A program made the translations under genes and the position numbers. Under the pieces are notes generated by a model. The model did no database searches. It saw only the letters and a program-made list of their open reading frames with translations, and was not told the origin of the DNA. Source: Paraglaciecola arctica (GTDB taxonomy: Bacteria > Pseudomonadota > Gammaproteobacteria > Enterobacterales > Alteromonadaceae). Taken from it: 63,589 nucleotides of DNA. The stretch covers positions 1 through 63,589 of the forward strand of contig NZ_JAHKQO010000052.1 in NCBI RefSeq assembly GCF_018861065.1, written 5' to 3'. Positions 1 to 6,415 of the stretch are shown here, piece by piece; position 1 is the stretch's first letter, and the number at the start of each line of letters is the position of its first letter.

Positions 1-1543
1 CTGCATAAAGGTCTAACATCACCGATTTACCTTGAGCATTGGCATCGGCTAACGCCTGATTAAACTCTTCAAGGTTACTGACTTTTACAAATGTAGGATG
101 GGCAACTGACTGACTCGTAGATTGAACCGCACCGTTGCCATACCCCATGGAGTTGATGGTTTGATATCCATAACCAGCTGAAATAAACAGACCAATAAAG
201 ATCAACAACGCCCTAAGCCCTTTGTAAAAAGAGGTAGGCGTATTTTGATTCATCACATAGAAATACGTAAAAGTGACTAAACCGAGTAAAGTCCAAGCGA
301 TATCTGTCGCGATATGGCTAACCAAACGCTCTACAAACATTAAGGCGACCGCTAACATCATAAAGCCGAAAGTAACTTTAACCACATTCATCCAATTACC
401 TGCTTTGGGTAATAATTTACCTCCGGTAATAGCAAATAACATGAGCGGGATCCCCATTCCTAGACTCAACACATATAAAGCACTGAACCCCAAGACCAAA
501 TCACCACTTTGGGCTATAAATAACAAAATCCCTGTTAGCGGTGCGGTAGTGCAAGGAGACGCCACTAACCCAGAAATTGCGCCCATAATAAGCACACCTA
601 TGTAGCTGCCACTGGTTTGTTTGTTGCTCATGGCATTAAGCTTTTCTTGCCATGCAGAGGGCAACTGAAGCTCATAAGCGCCAAACATGACTACAGCCAA
701 CAACACAAAAATCACGATCAGCCCAATTAAGATAGCAGGGTGTTGCAAGCCTGCTTGAAACTGCACCCCTGCCGAAGCCACGACTAGCCCCAATAACGAG
801 TAGGTAATTGCCATGCCCTGTACATATACAAACGATAGCGTCAAAGCCCGTGACGTGCTTATACTCTTACCTTGACCTATAACTATCCCAGATAGAATTG
901 GATACATAGGGAATACACAAGGCGTAAAAGCTAGGCCAATTCCTAGGCCTAAAAATAACAACAAAGTGATGACTAAACTTTGTTCGCTAGACAACAAGCT
1001 GGCTAACTCAAACTGTTCCGAAACGGTTTTTTCAGCAGGCACTGCATCTGACGAAGTTGTTGTAGACTTAATATTTTCAATTTCAGTGGTGCCAACTTGA
1101 TTTAGGTACACCTCTTTAGTAGTTGGTGGGTAACACAATCCCGCGTCTGCACAGCCTTGATAGCGAATTTTCACTATGCCATCTTGTACCGAAGTAACAA
1201 TAGGATAAGTTATATCCAGTTGTCCTCGAAAAACGTCTGACAAACCAAAAAACTCGTCTTCTACTTGTTCGGCAGCAGGAAAAATAGGGGCTCCCAATTC
1301 AGCTTCTTTAGCGACTGTCTTAAACTGCTTTTTATATAGGTAGTAGCCGTCTGCTACTTTCCAGCTTAAGGTGAGTTGATCGCCTTGCTGGGCGAAATCA
1401 AATTGAAACGCTTGGTCAACCTGTAAAAACTCTGGTTCTTCAGCAAACAAATCGGCTAATGGATCCGCGATTTGCGCCAAACTTGCAGTTGAGAACAAAC
1501 CAAAAGTCAGCACTAAAATAAAATATCTCAAACTCAAATTCAT
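1..1543 (-). CDS. dsbD: Thiol:disulfide interchange protein DsbD (C-terminus cut by window edge)
   Basis: This inner-membrane electron conduit passes reducing power from cytoplasmic thioredoxin to periplasmic DsbC, DsbG and cytochrome c maturation. I translated the minus strand by eye. It starts MNLSLRYFILVLTF, a signal peptide ending near SLAQ. The periplasmic domain carries the cysteine pair in CADAGLC. The eight-helix membrane domain carries its two redox cysteines in TPCVFPMYP and SPCTTAPLTG. The frame is open to base 1 and ends at GKSVMLDLYA, just before the expected C-terminal thioredoxin CxxC motif. About 514 residues are therefore visible, against roughly 565 in E. coli. Transcription is divergent from fxsA. 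Identity is secure; the missing tail is only an effect of the window edge. Confidence 0.95.
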   Translation of the reverse strand, partial: MNLSLRYFILVLTFGLFSTASLAQIADPLADLFAEEPEFLQVDQAFQFDFAQQGDQLTLSWKVADGYYLYKKQFKTVAKEAELGAPIFPAAEQVEDEFFGLSDVFRGQLDITYPIVTSVQDGIVKIRYQGCADAGLCYPPTTKEVYLNQVGTTEIENIKSTTTSSDAVPAEKTVSEQFELASLLSSEQSLVITLLLFLGLGIGLAFTPCVFPMYPILSGIVIGQGKSISTSRALTLSFVYVQGMAITYSLLGLVVASAGVQFQAGLQHPAILIGLIVIFVLLAVVMFGAYELQLPSAWQEKLNAMSNKQTSGSYIGVLIMGAISGLVASPCTTAPLTGILLFIAQSGDLVLGFSALYVLSLGMGIPLMLFAITGGKLLPKAGNWMNVVKVTFGFMMLAVALMFVERLVSHIATDIAWTLLGLVTFTYFYVMNQNTPTSFYKGLRALLIFIGLFISAGYGYQTINSMGYGNGAVQSTSQSVAHPTFVKVSNLEEFNQALADANAQGKSVMLDLYA

Positions 1544-1871
1544 CTACAACACTTCTTCTTTTAAGGTAATTTGGCGAAATGCCAGTGGGTATTATTTATA
1601 CTTTAATGGACGAACCTTAACAAATAATTAAGACTGCACCTCACTTTGTTTACAGACCCCAAATTAGTTCAGCAAATTTCACCCTTGAGTCAATTTACCC
1701 AAAATTAAGATAAACACCCCCGAGACATTTAACTAATTAGACAAATGACGCAACACTCTGTAACAATGCATCACTTGGTTTTTGGAGTTTTAATACCAGT
1801 ATTATATCAAACCCCATCAAAAATAGGTTATACCTTAACGTTGTAGGTATCACCCAAATAACGAGGCTCCT
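1544..1871. other. Intergenic region between dsbD and fxsA
   Basis: These 328 bases separate two divergent genes and must hold both promoters. The stretch is AT-rich. I found no convincing ORF, RNA gene or long inverted repeat. A TATTAT hexamer lies near 1800, about 70 bases before fxsA, but no well-spaced -35 partner could be assigned, so no promoter is called. Confidence 0.5.
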
Positions 1872-2375
1872 TTGTTTAAACTATTTTTATTGTTCGCCAT
1901 TTTACCTATTGTTGAAATCGCCATTTTACTTAACGTAGGGGAACAAATTGGGGGCTGGTATACGGTAGCTATCGTTATCTTAACTGCCTTCTCGGGAGCG
2001 CAATTAGTTAGACAACAAGGGCTTAGCACCTTGATGCAAGCTCAACAAAAAATGCAGTCTGGCACTATGCCTGGTCAAGAAATGGCTGAAGGTTTATTGC
2101 TGGTCATTGCAGGGATTTTATTGGTTACACCTGGTTTTATTACAGACGGGATCGGGTTTTTATTGAGCTTACCTATGACACGCCCAATCATCGCCAAAGG
2201 ATTACTCAAACACTTATCAGTTAAGGTGGTCACTCAATCCTTTAATGGCAACTATACTCAACACCAAACTCACAGTAGCAATCAATCTGAAGATATCATA
2301 GAGGGTGAATTTGAACGCAAAGAAAACCCTGCAGAAAACCTGCCCCTTAAGGATGACTTAAGAAAACCTGATTAA
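1872..2375 (+). CDS. fxsA: FxsA family membrane protein
   Basis: FxsA is a small inner-membrane protein; overproduction of the E. coli protein relieves exclusion of phage T7 by the F plasmid. The N-terminus (FKLFLLFAILPIVEIAILL) and the later segment GLLLVIAGILLVTPGFITD are the family hallmarks. About four hydrophobic segments fill the first 110 residues, followed by a polar tail (EDIIEGEFERKE). The start is TTG, with ACGAGG about six bases upstream; it gives the usual FxsA beginning and no ATG lies near. In many gammaproteobacteria fxsA precedes groESL, but here a two-component operon follows. A PmrA-type regulatory box overlaps its last codons. Confidence 0.9.
   Translation: MFKLFLLFAILPIVEIAILLNVGEQIGGWYTVAIVILTAFSGAQLVRQQGLSTLMQAQQKMQSGTMPGQEMAEGLLLVIAGILLVTPGFITDGIGFLLSLPMTRPIIAKGLLKHLSVKVVTQSFNGNYTQHQTHSSNQSEDIIEGEFERKENPAENLPLKDDLRKPD
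2346..2362 (+). promoter_or_regulatory. PmrA/QseB-type response-regulator box
   Basis: The sequence CTTAAG-GATGA-CTTAAG is two identical hexamers in direct repeat with an 11-bp period. It is an exact match to the YTTAAK-N5-YTTAAK pattern known for PmrA-type regulators. It lies inside the 3' end of fxsA, about 105 bases before the response regulator of this same subfamily. Autoregulation of the downstream operon is the obvious inference. The core promoter was not resolved. Confidence 0.6.
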
Positions 2376-2467
2376 ACTTGGACTTTACGTTTCACTTAAC
2401 TAAGGTGAATTGCCGATTGTTGCTTTTTGAGCGAAGTGAAAGTCCGCCTTAAAGAACCCATTAAACT

Positions 2468-3142
2468 ATGCGAATTTTATTAGTTGAAGATGATTTACCA
2501 TTAGCTACCGCGCTGCATCAATCACTCAGAACTGAAGGGTTTACAGCTAATCATGTGGCCGATGCCAAATCCGCGTTGCTTGCCATCGATACCAATGAAT
2601 GTGACATGCTGATCCTCGATTTAGGTTTACCTGACATGGATGGCCTAGTGTTACTGAAACAAATAAGACAAAGAAATTTAAAACTGCCCGTGTTGATATT
2701 AACTGCTCGAGATTCAATTGAAGACAAAATAAAAGGGCTTGATAAAGGGGCTGATGATTATCTAAGTAAACCTTTTGATGTAAACGAGCTGATTGCTCGC
2801 CTGCGTGTTATCGAGAGAAGATTAGGCACAGCTACCAGTTCGACTATTACGATAGGAGAAGTAAATTTAGACTGCGCTTCCCACGAACTAACTGTTGCAG
2901 GTAACTTTGTCGAGCTATCACGCAAAGAATTTATGTTGTTAAAAGTGCTGTTAGAACAGGCTGGGCGAATACAATCACGAGAGCAGCTTGAATCTAAATT
3001 ATACGAGTGGGGTGAAGAAGTAGCGAGTAACGCAGTGGAAGTGCATATTCACCACCTTCGTAAAAAACTCCCTGAGGCTTTTATCAAAACAATTCGCGGT
3101 GTAGGGTACAGCGTTAAAGCCTCCTCCAAAATAGAGTCCTAA
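2468..3142 (+). CDS. OmpR-family response regulator, PmrA/QseB-like
   Basis: This is a DNA-binding response regulator of 224 residues. The receiver domain (about 1-115) has the acidic pair in VEDD, the phosphoacceptor Asp51 in LILDLGLPD, the switch Thr in LTARD and Lys in SKPFD. The C-terminal winged helix (about 125-220) ends with the typical NAVEVHIHHLRKKL and TIRGVGYSV motifs, which place it with QseB, PmrA and TctD. It is the first gene of a five-gene run and lies two bases before its kinase. The perfect PmrA-type box upstream fits this subfamily. The signal is not known; the downstream genes suggest metal or envelope chemistry, which is inference. Confidence 0.9.
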   Translation: MRILLVEDDLPLATALHQSLRTEGFTANHVADAKSALLAIDTNECDMLILDLGLPDMDGLVLLKQIRQRNLKLPVLILTARDSIEDKIKGLDKGADDYLSKPFDVNELIARLRVIERRLGTATSSTITIGEVNLDCASHELTVAGNFVELSRKEFMLLKVLLEQAGRIQSREQLESKLYEWGEEVASNAVEVHIHHLRKKLPEAFIKTIRGVGYSVKASSKIES

Positions 3143-3144
3143 AT

Positions 3145-4464
3145 GTGTCTATACGCCGTTATCTAACGCTGATTTTATTGTCGGTTATTACATTGGTCAC
3201 TTTTGCCGCTGCGATTCAGGGTTACCGTAGCAGTATGGCAAAAGCGACCAGTGTATTTGATAATGAGCTACGCTCTTTGACACTTGTTTTAGTCGACATT
3301 ACCGACTTAAGTACCCAATCATTAACACCACAAACAGATGCCGCTTTTATTTTTCAAATATGGCAACACAATAAATTATTAGTTAACTCCCACCCAAAGT
3401 TAAACACTGCTATTAGCGATTTCAAAAATGAATTCTCTGAGAACAATTTTTTAGCCCAGCGTTGGCGTACCTACGGGCACTTTTTTGAATCGAGTAACAA
3501 ATGGGTTTTGGTGGCACAGCCTGTAAACAGACGTTTTGAGCTAGCGGAACAAATGATCCTAGCCGCCGTGACGCCACTGGTATTGTGTATTCCGTTGTTA
3601 GCGGTCATTATATTTTTGTTGGTGAGTTCAGGGCTGCGCCCCTTACGGCTGTTATCGGAAAAATTACGAACCAAAAAAGCTGACGACTTCAGTTCTATTG
3701 AGCAGCAAAATCAAAATAACGAACTCAGCCCAGTCTTAGAAACCTTAAATCAATTGTTTGAGCGACTAGATGCTGCTTTTTCCCGAGAAAAACGCTTTGC
3801 CTCTGATGCAGCTCATGAATTACGCACGCCCTTGAGTGTGTTGAAGATCAATGCACATAATTTGGCAATAGAACTTAACAATACCACAGACACCAACATG
3901 CAATATCTGCAGCAAGGTATCGAACGCATGAGTCATGTAGTCGAGCAAATTTTATTACTTAACCGCACCAACCCCGAACAATACCAAGGTCAGTTTGAAA
4001 CACTAGACACTGCAGTACTTTGCCAAACTGTTATCGCTAGTTTATTTCCACAAATTGAAACCAAAAAGCAAGAAATAGAACTAATTGGCAAAGGTGCCAA
4101 TATTCGAGGGGATGAATTTTCACTGGGCATTCTGCTGCAAAACTTAATCTCCAATGCGAGTAAATATTCACCAGAAGGCGGTTTGATTAGAGTGACGTTG
4201 AAGGAAGTGAACAGTCAGGTTGTGATTCAGGTAGAAGATGCAGGTCCGGGCATTGATGAATCTGAATATCAAAGAGTGTTTGAACGTTTCTACCGAATTG
4301 GAGGAGATCGACACACAAGTAACACATCTGGCTGTGGTTTAGGTTTAGCCATTTCAAAACATATCGCTGCGTTACATAAAGCCACACTAAAATTAAGTCG
4401 TTCTAAACAATTATCGGGCTTATCAGTTGAACTGATTTTTCCGCAAGGTCAGCCCAATGCATAA
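3145..4464 (+). CDS. Sensor histidine kinase, QseC/PmrB-like
   Basis: This membrane sensor kinase is the partner of the preceding regulator. A first helix (about 8-25) is followed by a periplasmic domain of about 110 residues containing FQIWQHNKLLVNS, which resembles the QseC sensor fold, and a second helix (about 137-161). The phosphoacceptor His224 is in AHELRTPL. The ATPase domain shows NLISNASKYS, DAGPGI and GCGLGLAISK. The start is GTG: the ATG two bases earlier is in another frame and stops after seven codons. The periplasmic part has no obvious ExxE iron motif like that of PmrB. Its stop overlaps the next gene by eight bases, so the genes are probably translationally coupled. Confidence 0.9.
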   Translation: MSIRRYLTLILLSVITLVTFAAAIQGYRSSMAKATSVFDNELRSLTLVLVDITDLSTQSLTPQTDAAFIFQIWQHNKLLVNSHPKLNTAISDFKNEFSENNFLAQRWRTYGHFFESSNKWVLVAQPVNRRFELAEQMILAAVTPLVLCIPLLAVIIFLLVSSGLRPLRLLSEKLRTKKADDFSSIEQQNQNNELSPVLETLNQLFERLDAAFSREKRFASDAAHELRTPLSVLKINAHNLAIELNNTTDTNMQYLQQGIERMSHVVEQILLLNRTNPEQYQGQFETLDTAVLCQTVIASLFPQIETKKQEIELIGKGANIRGDEFSLGILLQNLISNASKYSPEGGLIRVTLKEVNSQVVIQVEDAGPGIDESEYQRVFERFYRIGGDRHTSNTSGCGLGLAISKHIAALHKATLKLSRSKQLSGLSVELIFPQGQPNA

Positions 4465-4828
4465 ATGGTTAGGTTATATACCACTATCCCTTGGCACATT
4501 ATGTGTCTTAGGGTGTTTCCCTGTGTTAGCAGCGGTAACTGAGTACCATGTTCAGCTTAAAGATCACCTGTTTTTCCCATCGCGGATCACTATTCCTGCA
4601 AACCAAAAGGTCAAATTGATAATAGAGAATCAAGACAATACGCCAGAAGAATTTGATAGTTTTTCTCTCAATAGAGAAAAAGTGATTTTTGCCAATCAAA
4701 AAGCAACCATATTTATTGGACCACTCCAGCCTGGAGAATACAATTTCTTTGGTGAATATAATCCTAATACTGCCCGCGGTGCTGTCATTGTTGAACGACA
4801 AAAGTTGAAGATGCCCAATGCTCATTAA
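4457..4828 (+). CDS. Periplasmic cupredoxin-like (EfeO N-domain-like) protein
   Basis: This is a secreted 123-residue protein with an N-terminal signal that ends around FPVLAA. The remainder matches the small cupredoxin-like fold found in EfeO and in proteins encoded beside FTR1 permeases: FFPSRITIPANQKVKLIIEN, then FDSFSLNREKVIF, then GEYNFFGEYNPNTARGAVIV. The mature part contains no Cys. Its few His residues (EYH, KDH, the last residue) do not form an evident type 1 copper site. It overlaps the kinase and the FTR1-like gene. By position it should act in the periplasm together with the FTR1-like protein. The fold is fairly certain; metal binding is doubtful. Confidence 0.75.
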   Translation: MHKWLGYIPLSLGTLCVLGCFPVLAAVTEYHVQLKDHLFFPSRITIPANQKVKLIIENQDNTPEEFDSFSLNREKVIFANQKATIFIGPLQPGEYNFFGEYNPNTARGAVIVERQKLKMPNAH

Positions 4829-5597
4829 CACAGTCATTTTATTTTTGCGTGATGCGTTGCCCATTTTGGTGTTAATTGCTTACCTGTACGCACACCTACC
4901 TAAGAGCCAATCATGGCTTTTAATATCTTTAGTCGCGAGTGCCATTTTGAGCCTGATATACATCAATCAAATCCATACTATTGGGCAGTGGTTTGGTGGC
5001 ATAGGTATTGAATTGTCGTTATGGTTTTCGCAATTATTGGTGTATCTGTTGGCCTTAGTTCTAGCTTGTGGGTTAACTTTTCCTAAGTGGTCGAATCGAT
5101 ATTTTGTTTACTGGGTTACAGGCATAATGGTTAGTCTGACCATAGTGTCTAAAGGCAGTAACTTTATCTTGTATTTTAATGGTTACTTGAATCAAAGCAA
5201 CGTGCTGCAATCTATGTTACTCGGTACATTTTTAGGTTTAGGAATTTGTCTCAGCTTAGCCATATTGTTGTATCTTGCGGCTCAATGGTTAAAACAAAGA
5301 TGCGGGCTTTGGGCGACCTGGCTGTTGGTGCTTATTTATGCAACGGGGCAACTCGTCAACGCGATACCTTTATTAGTTCAGATCGATCTTATCAACGCAT
5401 CAACCACTGCTTGGAATAGCCAACACTTTCTCAGCAATGAGTTTGAGTTTGGTCATTTATTTAATGTTTTGTTCGGCTACCAGGCTACCCCATCTATTGC
5501 GCAAGTCGTGGTTTATGTTTGCGCTTTAACCCTGCCTCTCGCTATTTTTTATTGGCTCAATCTAGCTTCAACTACGCACTCAGGTAACAACCAATGA
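4818..5597 (+). CDS. FTR1-like membrane protein lacking both REXXE motifs
   Basis: This 259-residue protein has about seven hydrophobic helices laid out like the FTR1/EfeU high-affinity iron permeases. In that family each half carries REGLE in a helix, and the glutamates bind ferric iron. Here helix 1 reads LRDALPILVLIAYL, so R11-P15 is RDALP. The corresponding helix 4 reads VSKGSNFILYF, so 111-115 is SKGSN. Both glutamate pairs are missing. The family assignment rests on helix layout, the position of these segments and the cupredoxin partner. It overlaps the gene before it by 11 bases and the gene after it by four. Iron transport is therefore uncertain; it may carry or sense something else. 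Confidence 0.65.
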   Translation: MLINTVILFLRDALPILVLIAYLYAHLPKSQSWLLISLVASAILSLIYINQIHTIGQWFGGIGIELSLWFSQLLVYLLALVLACGLTFPKWSNRYFVYWVTGIMVSLTIVSKGSNFILYFNGYLNQSNVLQSMLLGTFLGLGICLSLAILLYLAAQWLKQRCGLWATWLLVLIYATGQLVNAIPLLVQIDLINASTTAWNSQHFLSNEFEFGHLFNVLFGYQATPSIAQVVVYVCALTLPLAIFYWLNLASTTHSGNNQ

Positions 5598-6301
5598 ACG
5601 CCCTTTATCGCTTATCTACTGCGCTTTTATACACTCTATTTTTTATCCCACTAAGCTGGGCTGACGGCATTCCAGTTGACAAGGTTTACAGTCCCTACGT
5701 TTTGGCCAATGAACGAGAGTTAGAGTGGCGATTTACATCTAGGCAAAACGATGATGGTAATGTTTTAGCGCAACGTTTAGCTTACGGACATGCCCTTTCA
5801 GAATACCTGACAATTGAAGCCTATATCGTTGGAGAAAGAGACGATACCGGCGACTTTGGTTTACAGGCTTTTGAAATAGAAACCCGCTGGATGTTAACAG
5901 AACAAGGCGAATTTTGGGCCGATTGGGGGGCACTGTTTGAGCTTGAAAAACAACATAAAGAAGACATTTACGAATTTACCAGCGGTATTTTATTTGAAAA
6001 AGAATTTACGCAAACCAGTTTAACCATCAATGCTTTGTTGGTTTATGAATGGGGCAAAGACATTGAAGATGAGTTTGAAACTGAATTTCGGCTCAAATAT
6101 CGCTATCGCTATTTAGCTGCATTACAACCCTCTATCGAAATTTACACGGGTGAGGACTTTGTTGGGGTAGGCCCCGGTTTTATGGGGGTGCACAGGTATA
6201 CAGGGCAAAAACAGCTTAAGTGGGAATTGGCCTTTATTGCTGGCCTAAACGGCGACTCCAAAGACCATACTCTAAGGTTCGCCTTAGAATACGAATTTTA
6301 A
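5594..6301 (+). CDS. Outer-membrane beta-barrel protein of unknown function
   Basis: This secreted protein of 235 residues has a signal peptide (LLYTLFFIPLSWADG). The mature part is rich in aromatic residues with alternating polar and apolar positions (LEWRFTSRQNDDGN, LKYRYRYLAALQPSIEIYTG). It ends LRFALEYEF, a terminal Phe signature of outer-membrane barrels. It is the last gene of the two-component/cupredoxin/FTR1-like operon and shares ATGA with the gene before it. Acidic loops (DIEDEFETEF) may face the periplasm or the outside. I do not recognise a named family. A role as the outer-membrane part of the same pathway is inference from co-transcription. Confidence 0.7.
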   Translation: MNALYRLSTALLYTLFFIPLSWADGIPVDKVYSPYVLANERELEWRFTSRQNDDGNVLAQRLAYGHALSEYLTIEAYIVGERDDTGDFGLQAFEIETRWMLTEQGEFWADWGALFELEKQHKEDIYEFTSGILFEKEFTQTSLTINALLVYEWGKDIEDEFETEFRLKYRYRYLAALQPSIEIYTGEDFVGVGPGFMGVHRYTGQKQLKWELAFIAGLNGDSKDHTLRFALEYEF

Positions 6302-6312
6302 TACTCCATATC

Positions 6313-6328
6313 TGGCCTAAAAGGTGCT
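6313..6328 (+). promoter_or_regulatory. Candidate sigma-54 promoter of the glutamine synthetase gene
   Basis: The sequence TGGCCTAAAAGGTGCT has GG and GC separated by exactly ten bases, the invariant spacing of -24/-12 promoters; the consensus is TGGCAC-R-N4-TTGCW. TGGC and TGCT match and the bases between are poor. The transcription start would fall near 6339, about 75 bases before the ATG. No NtrC-type site was identified nearby, so this is a moderate candidate. Confidence 0.4.
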
Positions 6329-6347
6329 TTGTCTTTGCTTAGACCCG

Positions 6348-6383
6348 CAAAGATTTTCTCTATGACTACTGAGTAAATCTTTG
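6348..6383 (+). repeat. Inverted repeat in the leader of the glutamine synthetase gene
   Basis: CAAAGATTT (6348-6356) and AAATCTTTG (6375-6383) form a perfect nine-base stem with an 18-base loop. It lies after the outer-membrane protein gene and before the glutamine synthetase ribosome binding site. No T-run follows, so it is more likely an operator or leader hairpin than a terminator. Confidence 0.4.
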
Positions 6384-6415
6384 AATCCCCTTTAAAAATA
6401 AGCGAAGGACAAGAT

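Noticed and set aside
273-605. Plus-strand open frame of 110 codons at the left edge
   Set aside because: It runs antisense inside dsbD, whose minus-strand frame is continuous and carries clear family motifs; the plus-strand product has no recognisable features.
4526-4864. Minus-strand open frame opposite the cupredoxin-like gene
   Set aside because: The plus-strand gene has a signal peptide and a known fold; the opposite frame shows no motif.
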